A stretch of DNA of 64,000 bases. It comes from Eleginops maclovinus (taxonomy: Eukaryota; Chordata; Actinopteri; Perciformes; Eleginopidae). Every line of letters starts with the position of its first letter. Position 1 is the first letter of the stretch. The notes under the pieces are model-generated. The model had not been told where the DNA came from. It worked only from the letters and a program-made list of their open reading frames with translations, and made no database searches. Both the position numbers and the translations under genes were made by a program. Location of the stretch: NCBI RefSeq assembly GCF_036324505.1, contig NC_086368.1, positions 16,638,378 to 16,702,377 of the forward strand, written 5' to 3'. This document shows positions 34,135 through 46,899 of this stretch, piece after piece.

Positions 34135-37100
34135 ATGTCTAAATGTGAGCTGATTGAACTGAAGGACCTCAGTGCAAATGATACCATTGAGCTGGCTGCT
34201 CCTGCGGGCCACACAGCCCCGCCTTCTGGAAACCCAGGTCAGCCAAGCCATGTGGTCCGTCTGGTCGGAGACAGCGTCAGCATTGAGGCCCCCCGGGGTC
34301 AGTTAGGACGAGCTGGAGTGGGTCATGACTTCCAGCCGTACAGCCACACCCATCTCACCTGGTGTGACCAATGTGGAGAATTCATCTGGGGCATCTATAA
34401 GCAAAGTTTACGCTGCGCCAGTGAGTACATTTTGCATCTGATTTTGTTTGCCAATATTCTTTATTTTTCCCCTGTGCTGTAGACATCTGTTGCTGTTGCT
34501 GTATAACTAAGCACTGTAGTTTATTCTAAGTCAAGCACACATTCATGGTCCAGTTGTATGTGTTTAAATCCATGGTTGAAAAGAGTCCCCAACAAAATCA
34601 CTTTTTACTCCTGGATGTAATTTGCTAAAAAAAACAACAACAACCTAGTGTCCAGTGTCTAGTTGTCAAATAACTTTAGCACCCCTAAAAAGAAAAACAG
34701 AGATTTGTTTAGTTTTTTTTAAACTTGGAGGGAAAAATGGGTTGGGTGCTGAAAACAACAGACAGGTTTGAAAGAAAAGTGGGACAGATTAACAGATATT
34801 TGATAATATAAATAATAAATATAGGATATAGCACCAACCTCTTCCTTTGTGTTTAGTGTATGCATAATGAAAATATTGTTCTGCAACCATTGTCCTAGAG
34901 AGCTGTTACCAGCCTCTAAACATAACTTTTATGAGATAATATGACGTCCAGCATATTAGGCTGGTATCATCATGTTCTTGCATTTGTGCTTAATAATAAG
35001 CACTGTGAACCATCATTTTTCTCTTACTCAAGATTTATGAAGAACACTGGCATGAAGTTAAAACCTTCAACCTTATTAGAAAAGTCTTAAATTGTTCTCA
35101 ACTTAATAACCACATATAGTCCTCTCTATTGAAAGCTCTCAATGATGTGACATTGTCTTCACCTTCAGTATCACCAGCCTCAGGATGTTATTTTTCCCTT
35201 CATGAGATACTTTCACAGAGTTTTTCCTAATCTTAAGGAAGCTCTGGCAAGCTGCATGTAGGTATAGTTCCTGGGAATGTATTTGTGTTTATATAATTTG
35301 ACTTTGTCCCAGTTCAACAGAGAAATTAGATGCTGTTGCGGCCTATAAAATCATTGCATCAAATATCAAACATGAGCAATCTTGAATAGTGTGTTTTAAG
35401 GCAATGTTTCTAGCACAGGGGCAGAATACTGAACACAACAGAGAGCTCTTCACAAAATGTGTAGACCGCAAACCAAAACATAACTGAGAGACATTTCCTT
35501 CTTTCTATCTTTTCTAAGACTGCAGTTACACTTGTCACCATCGCTGCCGACCATTTATCCAGCTGGACTGCAGTACAGATGGAAGTTTGTTACCAGATGA
35601 GGAAGATTTCTCTGTGGACTCCCTCGAGACAAATGTGGTGAGGAACAGACCTACAATCTCACATTTTCTAAATTTTCTAAGCAGTCTTCATTGGATTGTT
35701 TTTGGTGGGTAGGTCGAAGCAGATGGAGGCTACCAGATTCACTGAGTGTTACCATGCCATATGTCCGCAAAGACACTGGTTTTATAACCTTCACATTGTC
35801 ATGCATCTAAGTAGGAGAGAGCTGAAGGGAGGGGACAACTTCACAATAAAACAGTTGCCTTTATTTTAGAACCACAGGGGGAAAAAATGGACCAGCACAA
35901 GTTTTCAGATAATTATTAAGTATTCATCAACCATTTTTCAACTGTCTCAGAACATAAAGACTCTACCACAAAATCAAATGGGACATTCAGCCAACACACT
36001 GAAAACATGTTTTGAAGCCCTAAATGATTGCCTGTCTACACCAGGGTTTTAAAAGCCTGAGACTGTTGGCCTCCCTTAGACAACACTTGGGAAAGGTACC
36101 CCCCATCCTCCATATTTTACTTCCTTGGTTTCGCTCAATCCCTGGATACCTATGGGATCATGGTTATAATTTTGATCCCATAGAGACTTAACAATAGAGC
36201 CAAAACGGCCAAATATGGCTGTTGGACATGCATTCAGACTAAATTAGTTTCTGGCTAATCAATGAGTTTTGATATGTTCAATTCAAACTATATATTAGAA
36301 CTAAATCTTAATCTTAATATGTACAAACACCTAAACAAAAACATTTGGTGAATGTGTTGCTTCTAGGATAGTTTTAGCATATCTCCTCTGGATATTGGCT
36401 GGCCTTTTAGACATCATTGTGAGGTTTTATTGTCAGGGAGGAGCAAATGTAAATGCTGAGGTCAAAAGAGCAGATTCAGATCTCGACAGCAGAAGAGAGA
36501 CAGAGAAAAGCTCATTCGGACATACAACTCCAGAAGAGATATCACGATTTTGGCAAGGAAAAAGATCTAACCAAATCCTTCAGAGATGACCTGGGATAGC
36601 ACAGCAGCGGATGACACGTTTTGCAGTCAGGAGAACAGTAGCTCAGAACGGGAAATGTATTTTACTGCCCATACTTCTTTCTTTCAGAGGGTCAAAACAT
36701 CATCGGTGAGGCTATGGCATAATTTATCTTTTTTTAGACACAAAGCTTTCTTCACTGTACTTTCTAATCGCATATTTATTTTTGTAACTAGAGGCAAAAT
36801 GCTTGAATTAATTTTATTTTAATTTCAATGCTTCGATTCTCTTTCACTTTCTCTTCTTCCTCACTTCTAAGGACACGCTCTCTGCTGACATGTGGCTTAT
36901 TTTCTGTATGTACAGTACCTGCTCTTTTATTTTTAGGATGAGGTGATCGATTCGGGTGAACAGGAGCTCACGCCTAGTGAGATTCAACATAAAATTAAGG
37001 AGTATAATGCACAGATCAACAGCAATCTCTACATGGTGGCTGTGAGTGACAAATACGTCTTTATTTTGTCAATATTAATTTATGAGTACTTAAATTGTAT

Positions 37101-37920
37101 TTGTAAATAAAAATGTGCAGATCATTCAACTCCAATTCTTACAATATATATCTCTACTTTGCAGAATAAAGATGGGTCCTACACTGGATTCATCAAGGTC
37201 CACTTTCAGTTAGTCCGTCCTATCTCCCTCCCTCCTGCTGAGAATTTGTGCTCGTCACAGGAGGAAGATCAGCAGGGCCGACAGATGAAACGGCAGACAT
37301 CTTTCTACCTCCCTAAAGACGCTGCCAAGCACCTACATATAAGCTCCCAAACACGGGTGCGAGAAGTCATTGAGGCACTACTCAACAAGTTTACTGTGGT
37401 GGACAACCCGTCCAAGTTTGCACTGTTTGAACGCTCAGAGAGACAAAGTCAAGGTAGAATACTCAAAATACGTAGTTACTATTAAACAAAACCAACCAGG
37501 TATTAACTTCTATGGTGTTGTGTTTTATTCCCTGGAGTGTACATGCGTAAACTGCCTGATGCTGAGTGCCCCCTCCACCTGCGCTTGTGTGCTGGCCCCA
37601 GTGAAAAAGTCTTGAGCCTGGTTTTGAAAGAGAATGAGACAGGGGAAGTAAATGTAAGTTTTAATTTGGCTCTGATAATTTATATCTATGAAAAACAATA
37701 TTTGCTGAAAATACCAGTAAATGTACTGTACTTACAATTGATTATAATGTGAAATTGCTCTCCTCCACAGTGGGATGCATTTAGTTTACCTGAGTTGTGC
37801 AACTTTCTTCGAATCCTGAAACGTGAGGAGGAAGAGCATGTGCGGCAGATTGTGAGGCGCTACGCTCTCGCTAGAGAAACCACGAAGCAGGCCATGGCAA
37901 GGATTACGACTCCTGGTTGA
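34135..37920 (+). CDS. rassf1: Ras association domain family member 1 (RASSF1A-type isoform)
   Basis: This is a tumour-suppressor scaffold that binds Ras-type GTPases, microtubules and MST kinases (Hippo pathway). Exons are 34135-34420, 35519-35637, 36937-37041, 37165-37453, 37538-37653 and 37771-37920. They join in phase to 354 residues (human RASSF1A 340). A C1 zinc-binding domain spans about residues 64-115 (H, then WCDQCGEFIWG, CSYTCHHRC, C). Next is the linker with EIQHKIKEYNAQINSNL, then the Ras-association domain (about 172-300; YTGFIKV, TSFYLPKDAAKHLH, REVIEALLNKF, KFALFERSE). The C-terminal SARAH helix is at about 306-348 (WDAFSLPELCNFLRILKREE). The ATG at 34135 gives MSKCELIELKDL, aligning with the mammalian start. 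An upstream non-coding part of this exon begins at 33914. Confidence 0.95.
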
Positions 37921-38350
37921 CTGTGAAGGATTTAATTGATATCCATATCTTAACATAAAGAAGAACACGCTCCCACTTTTAATAGTATTGTTGAATATGA
38001 GGGTAAAAGGTAAAACAAAAGCTCAGACAATGACATTGTTTTCAGTAAATGTTGTTCATGAAGGAGGGATGCTGCTAGTGTGTACACACTGTTGTGAAAT
38101 TAATGGGGGGTGGTGTATAATTGTTGATCTTGGATTGAATGCAGCTCTTTCTTGAAGCACCATGCTACTTATCTGGGTTATTTTATTTATAGTGGTATTA
38201 AAACACACTTTTAGTATTTCTGTTAATTTATGATATGATCTTTAGTTACTTTCTGTGAAGCTGTTCTATGATGTTGGCACTTTAATTAACCTGTCAAATG
38301 AGTTTGGGCGAGATAAAATGTGAAACAAAGTGTTTACATTCTAACTTTCT

Positions 38351-38356
38351 AATAAA
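38351..38356 (+). terminator. Candidate poly(A) signal for rassf1
   Basis: AATAAA lies about 430 bases after the stop, followed by a GT-rich element. No earlier canonical hexamer was seen. Confidence 0.5.
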
Positions 38357-40244
38357 AGATGATAATTAATCAATGGTGCTTATGATATCCTTGTTGAAAC
38401 TGTGCATGAAGTAATCAGTTTGATACACTTTGTTAGACGAGCAGCTTACATTCAAGCATGTTAGGCCTAAACTGAAAAACACAATAGGAAAGTATGTGGA
38501 CACCTATACATTACACTGATATTTTACAGTTGAATATCTAATTTGAAACCACAGCCGTTAATATGCTGGTAACAACCTCCACTCTTTTTCAAAGGTTTGA
38601 AGGTTTGATAAATGGAGGGAGACTTTTCGCTTAAACAGCCACAAAATGAATGTTACGCAAACAATCCAAGCATGTAGGTGCTGTTCAAATTAATCATAAA
38701 GGTTTTAAAGAGCGGACCTGTCTTTTGAGCGTTTTTAAAAGCATTTTTTATGGACTTTTATGCTTTATTTTAAATAAAAGTGTAGGTTGCAGCATTACGA
38801 TTAGATTATTTTCTAACAAATAGGTCAAACAGAAACCATAAAAGTATACAAAAGTATAACATGTAACTTATTGGTTGTGTATATTTTTGACGGACGAGAT
38901 TTTGTAAATGGGGGCTCTGGCAGGATCAATGCTTCACAACTTTACCTTACTTTCCCTGTAAGGGATTAATAAAGTATATCTTCTTCTTCTAAATGGCTGT
39001 GCTTTAAAAAATAAAAGGAGAAAATAGAGAAGGAGTGGTAGCAAGACAAAACAAGTTACATTTCCTTTAAATGCTGTTTAAAGACTTTGAACATAAAAAT
39101 AATGTTATATGTTTAGGCCTAGTTAAAGGGACAGGCAATACCTTTACAATAATCACGTTTTACGCATAGACTGTACAGTACGTCTGTTCTTCTCACTTCT
39201 GCACTTTGTCCATGTGGTGGCGGTAGCTTACCTTATTCTCTTAACCAGCCGCTGGAGAAAAAGACGGAGAAGAAGAACGTGTACCATTAGTTAGCATAAA
39301 CAGCTAGCATTATAGCTGTGTAGGGATATCTTGAAAACATCTAGCAACCCACCAAGACAAATTCATCAGAGAACATTATATACCGGCGACCGCACCAATC
39401 CCCACTTTAGGTATGTTTCCACCAAGCCAAGCGACGGACGTCAGTCATCAAACCAGTTACAGTTAGCGTTAGCCATTGGCAGCGTCGGTTAACGTTGTTT
39501 TGTCAGATGGAAACATGTTGACCTGGCTAATGCTAGTAACAGAGTGCTAACTGTATTTTGTATTGGTGATGTTAGCAACCAGAACATGACATGACATAAT
39601 CACTGTTAACTAACTCAAGCAGTACCAGTGTTTTGATGGTGCTGTGGCTCAGAGCTAGCCAGCTTTAATAGCCGTTCTGTATAACCTATGCTAATGGTAC
39701 CGAGCCTTCTTGACTACAAGCAAAGCCGAATGTTAATCAGGATGTTTATATTTCTAAAATACGAATGTACCGATATAATATTGGAATACACAAGTGGGGC
39801 CGGGTTTGCAACGTTGCCAAGCTTTGTGTTGCTTTTTAACAATGTGTATTTATTTAATGTAGCATCGTCTGGTTGCACTGTCATGTCAGTGGCCTGCTAT
39901 ATTCTGGCACTTAGACATAGGGCATTTGACACAAAATATATCCGTACTCGACATCAGCTTTGTCTCTTTGTCCTTTATTTTGTGTCTTATGTAAGCTGTA
40001 AGCAATATATAATTAGTGTTTATAGAATAATTACGTAATTGAAGGCTAGCTTTAGGTGCAAATGCCAAAGTGTTTAAATGTAGCGCAGCCTATTTGATTT
40101 CACTTTCATATTTTTAATGTTTGTCATATCCCTATTCTGGGTTTCCAAAAAAATCCATGTTCATTGTAGATTATTTTGTTGGGGTGATTGTTATATAACG
40201 ATTCCTAAGTAACTTAACTCATCTTTTTCATGTCATTTTTGTAG
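38357..40244. other. rassf1-tusc2 intergenic stretch, with candidate tusc2 non-coding exon 1
   Basis: Exon 1 of tusc2 probably ends at 39410 (CACTTTAG followed by GTATGTTT) and splices to 40245, where an acceptor TTTTTGTAG precedes the 5' UTR. The region around 39170-39410 is more GC-rich than its surroundings and may hold the promoter. No other coding frame is credible. Confidence 0.45.
38880..38995 (+). repeat. Possible RTE-like LINE/SINE 3' tail
   Basis: The stretch CCCTGTAAGGGATTAATAAA followed by a CTTCTTCTTCT tail resembles the 3' ends of teleost RTE-type retroelements. Only the tail is present, so this rests on resemblance. Confidence 0.35.
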
Positions 40245-40339
40245 GTGTTTTTTTGAAGGTCACATTTCATCTGGTACAGTGACACTGTATAACTACTGGC
40301 AGTCCGGTGACCCAAGAAAAGAATGTGCTGCAGCTGAAG

Positions 40340-41296
40340 ATGGGGGGTAGCGGCTCCAAATCCAAAGGATTTTGGCCTTTTTCAGGCTCAGTTAGTGGAG
40401 AAGATCCAATCAAAGATGGAGAGGAACAGTCAATGGCAAGAGTTCGGAGTTTCACAGGCGCTACACCTTTTGTGCTAACTAGACGAAGGTAAATTTAGCC
40501 TCAGCATTATATAGCTTCCATCATACCATTTTTACCCTCACTTGAAGCCTGTGTTGTTTACACTTGGTATTATGGACCCATAAATTCCCTGCTTTTCCCC
40601 ATAATCTTCTGGTGCAATACACCATTAAAAAGGGCTTGTCAGATCAGGGTATATATATTCCTCCAGTAAATGTTTGTGTTAATGATTCAACTCAATCTTC
40701 TTCCCATTGTTTGAGGTAACACAATAATAGTTTTCCACCAATAAAGCTAATTTTTATGGTTTTAGCTGCCCTCCTATGCAATACTGTTGTAAAGAGCTGT
40801 TTAACACGACTTTTTATAACCCAGGCATTTTACCCACAGGAAGACAGCTAACTTAATGAATTGGTTTCTTGCACTTTTTTAAGGTTAACTACATATTGTA
40901 ATGTTACGATTTTCAAGGAGGTTTACTGTTGTAGCCAAAGCATTGGAAAACTACGATACACAGACATGTTAGGTATATACAGATCCTTAATTTAGTCTCT
41001 CTGCTGCAGCTCTCTGTACTTTGATGAAGATGGCGACTTGGCCCATGAGTTCTATGAAGAGACAATTGTGACAAAAAATGGACGAAAAAAAGCCAAGCTG
41101 AAGAGGATTCAAAAAAACTTAACACCTCAGGTGAGTATATTATAATACCTAAACTAAAGCTTTTCACAACAAGGGTAGCTCTCTGTATTACCATGATTTA
41201 ACAGTTTGAATCTTTTGTGTGTCCTTTTAGGGAATTATAAAGCTGGAGATCCCTTGCATCCATGTAGATTTCCCAGTTGTCCTCTGTGAAGCCTGA
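40340..41296 (+). CDS. tusc2: Tumor suppressor candidate 2 (FUS1)
   Basis: TUSC2 is a small basic protein linked to mitochondria, calcium handling and apoptosis. Exons are 40340-40488, 41010-41130 and 41231-41296, giving 111 residues (human 110). It starts MGGSGSKSKGFWPFSGSVSG, so Gly2 is a clear N-myristoylation site. The middle has ARVRSFTGATPFVLTRRRSS, and the end is IKLEIPCIHVDFPVVLCEA. All are near-identical to the vertebrate family as I remember it. It lies directly downstream of rassf1 in the same direction, as in the mammalian 3p21.31 cluster. A non-coding exon 1 lies upstream. Confidence 0.96.
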
Positions 41297-42203
41297 TGAT
41301 GTCTGAGGGGTGTCTCAGACTAGCCACTGTGTCAACTCCGTCCTGTGGTTTCCCCTACAGCTGGAAGCCTGAACCACGTTTTAATATATTTGTTCTTGAT
41401 ATATTTGATGCCCTTGTGTGGACAGGCTGATGCAATGTGAGTGAGCCTCTGCATGTGATCTGTTTTGGCTTGTGTGAAGTTAGACAGAATAGATCACCCA
41501 TGGAGATCTAGAAGGATGCCAAGTTGGCAAAACCTACTCAGTTTACAGATCATGGTTTGTCTGCATGTAAGTGTGAATGTGTGTGCAGACACGGGATGAC
41601 ATGGGACAGTCCTGAGTTTATTACTGCATATTGTTTTCTGGTTTGATTCATCAAACTCTTGGATTTTGAGCAGAAGGCAACCAGTTCTTCCCAGTGTCAC
41701 GGTCCTATCTGGAGCTGGAAAGTTCAAGCGCACACTTTATTTTTTGACACCATCATGACTTGCTTTTTATGCATGGAACAGGATCTGCTTGTTGGTAATA
41801 GCCTAGGGAGTTGACAATCAGTGGCACACAAAAGTGGATTTATGTCATTATAACGCTGGATGGACTGGCTTCAGTGACCTCAGAGCCACACATGTACACA
41901 GCAGCAGTGAGTCTAGTAAGAAAACCTGTTGTTTTGTTTGCTGCTTTGGCATAATATGTTTCACTTTTAATTTATTATAACTGTTTTATAATTACAATAT
42001 CAAATGCTTAACTGTGTCATTGTCCTTTTTATACATAATAGCTAAAAGAATATAAGGTAATTTACTTTCTCATAAAGATAGAAGTGGAAAGATTATCCAT
42101 AGAAACAGTTATAAGTCATTGCCTGTCAAAACTCTTGGAGAGCATCAAGTTCTACAACTCAACATGTACATCTGCGCTCTGTTTATTTGGATGATTTTAA
42201 TTG

Positions 42204-42209
42204 AATAAA
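42204..42209 (+). terminator. Candidate poly(A) signal for tusc2
   Basis: AATAAA is repeated nearby at 42211-42216, about 900 bases after the stop and followed by a GT-rich stretch. Confidence 0.45.
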
Positions 42210-42216
42210 AAATAAA

Positions 42217-43988
42217 ACTGAGGCTCCCATACCATATGACAGCCTGTAATGACTTGACCACAGAACCGTACTGAGGTCTGGTAAGTTAGACCTGTGTGTT
42301 TAGAAATGTAGTAATAATAATAATTATAATAATAATAATAGAGAAACAGAATTGGCTTTAAAGGAAATTAAAATGTTTAGAAAATAAAGTTGCAGGAGAA
42401 TATCTCTTTTTATGGGCGTCCAATATAAGGCTTTAGACTACATGTTGTAAATACTAAATAACTGACCGGAGCTGTTCAGCCATGTGGTGGAAATAAGGTC
42501 CCTGACTTCCACCCATGATGAAATTAGCCAGCTGCATAGGAAATTGCAAAGGCAAATCATTGTTGGGAGTGGATGTGTGTATGCATGTGCCAGTTAGGGA
42601 TGGATGTAGGTATGAGAGGAGTCTTCATGAGAAAGGGTTTTCTATCAAGCTGTCTGATATTGTTCTTCTTAAAGGATAAAGACGGATATACCAAAATCCA
42701 CTCCACTTTATTGCTTCCATGAAAAGATTGCTCCACACAAGTCGTTGTGCTTTTTTACCTCAGGGCAAATGTATTTTTCAGCTGAGATTTGGGGAGACAT
42801 GGCAGTACAATAACATTTTGTTGTTTACTCTCACAAAGCTGTAATAACATGCAAGGTTATGTGGTGAATAGCAGTATAGAGTTTAAAAGAAAAATAACTG
42901 ACTCAGCAAACCACCCATCGTCTGGCTTTGCTACCAAAAAGTATGAGCACGTTTTAATACATAAAATATAAAAAAGTAAGCCATTATTCACATAATTTAT
43001 TACCTTTTACATATATTCATTAAAGATAAAGTGTTCAGTATTCAACCTTCTTATAAAAAGCTATTTGTTTCCGACTTGCCATGTCTAAATGTTTATTTTG
43101 TATGTTTTGGATAAACATCAGAGAATTCAATATTTACTTTGCTGTTTTCGCTTTGTACGCTGTAGGAACTGTTCATCAGTCCTGAAATCTGATTGTGTAT
43201 TTAAGAAAAGGTAATAATATGACAATGAGGTATTCTGTGTGAAAATACACTCATTGTCAAAATGAGCACCTTGTTTTCTTTGCCACAGGTGCAAACCGAG
43301 GTCTTACAATATATAGTTAATATAGTAATTCATTTACCCTCAGAGGTACAATGCAACATTTGGTTCAACAAAAGGTTAATGTGTTTGTTTGCTTTTTTTG
43401 AGAAAAATGAGTCTCATGATGAAGTCACTGTTAGATGTTGCTGACTGCAGGACTGTGGTAATCATTCTGAGACAAATTAGAGTTATGTAAGATAGTACTT
43501 CATATAAGCTATATAACAACTTTACATACCAGCTGATTCATGTTTATTTTAATACTGAATCAAAAATCATTCTTTTTTTTGCAATCAAAAACCATTCACC
43601 TGGTTTATCTCATGTTTTATGAGATTTACAAATTATAAAAGTAAAACAATTACTTAGTAAGCAAAACATAATAACAAAAAGGAAAAAAACAAATGTTTGT
43701 TCGTAAGTATTTGGCAAACAGTAGCTAACCCATAAATATGTGACATTTTGCAATTGAATGTGTGAACGATGCTCATAGCTTTTTCATAAATAAATATAAA
43801 TATGTACATGTAAAAAGTACATATTTAATTGTACATGTCCCAATATGAATGAATATATGAGGTTATGTGCCAGTGTGCCAGAGTCTCATGTCAGTTCATA
43901 GAGTGCAGGCCATAAAGCTATTAACGTTTTTTATTCTGGGCCAAGCCTTGGTTGTGGCCCTCATAATGTGACTCCAAAGCCTTTATAG
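42217..43988. other. tusc2-hyal2 intergenic, first part
   Basis: AT-rich sequence with an (AAT)n-like run at about 42311-42342 and a short perfect hairpin AAATATGTAC/GTACATATTT at about 43798-43826. I see no gene. Confidence 0.5.
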
Positions 43989-44755
43989 TGTAGCCGGTCT
44001 GGGCCTACTTCTCAGCAGACCCTTGCTACGACTCTGCGTTGTGTTGTGCGTGTTTGATGGACAAGGAGATTCGGTTGTTGTCTTTAACCGAAACTGTGGC
44101 GTATTTATTCCTCTGCATGAAATAAACACAATAATGCAGCAGCATTAATACAGATGGACGTCTGCAACACACCAGTCTCAGTCTGCCATACAAACAACTG
44201 CGAGACTAGTACTTATAAAACATTCAAATATCAAATCTGTCACAATAGATCACAATACACTGTAAAATTACAGTTACACTGGAAATGTATACACCCGGCT
44301 AATTAGTATTTTTAGACATGTAAATAAAACAATAAAATAAACACATAGTACAAAACACAATAGACCAAAAACATGGGAGCAACAAACATACCTGCATGAA
44401 ATAAACACAATAATGCAGCAGCATTAATACAGATGGACGTCTGCAACACACCAGTCTGTGGTGGGGAAAAGACGCCATTAAACATGCTGCAGGTGCTGTG
44501 TGTGAGTCCTCACAAGTGCTGCTAAACAGTACACTTAACTAAAAGTTTGCTAAAACACTCAAACTTCTGCAAAACAACTACACAGCAACACATTAGCACC
44601 ATGGAATGATATTATAACCTTGTTTCACAGTTTAAGATTATATAAACACTGTAAACATCATTTAGACAGAAATCTACAAAGAGCACATGACAATAAAATA
44701 AAACGTGAGGGATTATTGGTGGAATGCATTCCTGTATATTTATATACCTGCTACA
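43989..44755. mobile_element. Solo LTR (767 bp) with internal 66-bp duplication
   Basis: The ends are TGTAGCCGG and CCTGCTACA, so the termini are TGTAGC/GCTACA inverted repeats with TG...CA. The 4-bp repeat ATAG flanks it (43985-43988 and 44756-44759), as for many endogenous retroviruses and Gypsy elements. A perfect 66-bp sequence occurs twice inside, at 44113-44178 and 44392-44457 (offset 279). There is no coding content. Parent family and orientation are not established: AATAAA occurs on both strands. Confidence 0.65.
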
Positions 44756-44759
44756 ATAG

Positions 44760-46899
44760 CACACCCTAAACATCAATATAACTCCTGACGATCATGTGAG
44801 CCATAATGGTAGAAATCCTGTTAAATGCTTTCAGTTGAGTCGTATAAATCTATTCAATTTTCCGTCTACTGCTTCAAAGTGTATGAAATGACTACAGGTA
44901 TAAAACATTCAACATACAGTACAATTGGTGTAATGTTTACATTTGAATCTGGCTCAATTGGATGATGTCAGAGAAGCAGGTAAGAAAAAGCAATACTTCC
45001 CAAACAGAGGTGGAGTCTACTGGATATTTAAAACAACACTCATGGTGGTTTTCAAACACAAGTAGAAAAGCTGCGTTAGTCTGCTCTGTAAAGGGGAACT
45101 GACTATGATTCGTTTTGAGCAGCATGCATTCTGATCCAAACATTTCGCTTGATTGAGCTACTTTCATCTGGATCAAAGAGAGGAAAAGGTTTCTTGGTAA
45201 GAGACATTATTTGGACACTAAAATGTATGTGATTAATGAAAGTTATGCTTTATCCTATCTTAGATGCAAAGTAAAATGTAGGGGATGTAAACAAAACATA
45301 ATGAGCATTTTTACAAAGATGCTTGTAGCATGAAGATTTTGTGAACTATGGTTTAAAGCTTCTTTTGATTAGCCAAATCAATTTTGCTGAATGACATTTT
45401 ATAAAACAAGGTCTGATCTTTTACTAAGTAAAAATAGTTAGTAAACAACCAAAATGCTCCGTTACAAGCAAAAGCACTGCATTCAAAATAATATTTGGGT
45501 AAAAGTAATAGCATTAAAATATACAAAATATAAAAGTGCTCATTATTCAGAATGGTCCATCACAAGAATAATGTTTGTTATATCATTTGATTATAAAACA
45601 TATTTGTATTAATGCATTTATCACTATGTTGTTGCTATTACAGTTGGAGTCAATTGACTTTAAATATTGCCAGGTTACTTAATTTCTAATAATACATCTA
45701 ATGTGTGAGTGTATTGTTTTTGATTATATGTTACATATAATCAACATATTAATCTATTATGTTGTATTTATTTTGATCTAAAGAGAAAGCTACCAGTAAT
45801 TTAAACTTTCACATTTATGTAGCGATAGGAATAAACCTAACTTTTGACTTCCCTCTTTATCGCATGAAGTACAAAAGAACAGACTACTTATTCAGTGGGG
45901 GTGAACGACACTGGAATGTAATTTCACTGTCCATTTCATGACAGACAGCGTTATGATCCTTCTTATTTTTTGAGTAATACTCTTTTTAAATTCAAACCCC
46001 AAGCTGTACAAACAAAAACGGCAAACTAAGAAATGCTTTTTTCATTCATAAATTTCGACAACCCCCTACTCAGGAACTCAATGCTCTGGACTGTTGCACA
46101 ACATTACCCATCAGCATCGCTCTCGTTGTATCTATTAGCCTAAACTCTGTAAATAATCAACATGGGATTACACGTACTCTAATTTATATCTTCCACATGG
46201 CAGGGCTGTGGAAGATCAATTCATCTGGAGGTTACATCAGTGGAATAAGCCCCTGTGCACTTCCTCAAAACAGGTCAGACCAAATAGTAAGAAAAACAAC
46301 ATGTTAGCTTACTTAGCACGATTGTCAGTTTCAATGAAAGTTTGTCAAATTGAGATAATCTGTGCCCGTGTACGGAAGAAGTTAAAAGTGTTTCGAGAAA
46401 ACCCAAATGTGCATTTACATGTTAAAAGTGAATGCTTTAGTTTGTTTCTGTTGCTTTACATCGCACTCTAACCACCATTTAACTTTTGCCTGAACTGTTT
46501 CCGAATAAAAATGACTCTGGTAAAGTCATCAAACAGTAGAGTGAACTGCTATCAACCACTTGGCAATATCGGTAATAAACTGTTACCTATAATTCATCTT
46601 AGACCTGTTAGGTAAATATAGTATATTTGTTGTGACTTTATTCTAACAATATGTATTCCCCAATATTAACATTTCAAATAATATTGCTTTTGCTTTTTTG
46701 TTTCTTGTGAAACTCTTATAAATGTAAAAAAATACACAAAAGATTTACTATTGTCATAATATAAGTTATCATTAAAAAAAGCTGTTCAATTCCCTTAAGC
46801 ACAGTATTATATATTTTGAATTGTTGGATTACATTTTTCTGAATTTAACAGCTTTATTTTTATTCTCAAGAGAAAGAGGAGAGAACACGGGCAGTGACC
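44760..46899. other. Upstream region of hyal2
   Basis: AT-rich sequence with no recognisable gene. A non-coding hyal2 exon may exist: the last 50 bases before the ATG follow a T-rich tract ending in a possible acceptor AACAG near 46850 and another TCTCAAG near 46870. No exon was fixed. Confidence 0.4.

Noticed and set aside
39170..39300. GAAGAAGAAG-bearing stretch upstream of tusc2 as a retroelement end
   Set aside because: It resembles motifs seen in fish repeats but lacks clear borders or duplications, and it may simply be the tusc2 5' UTR.
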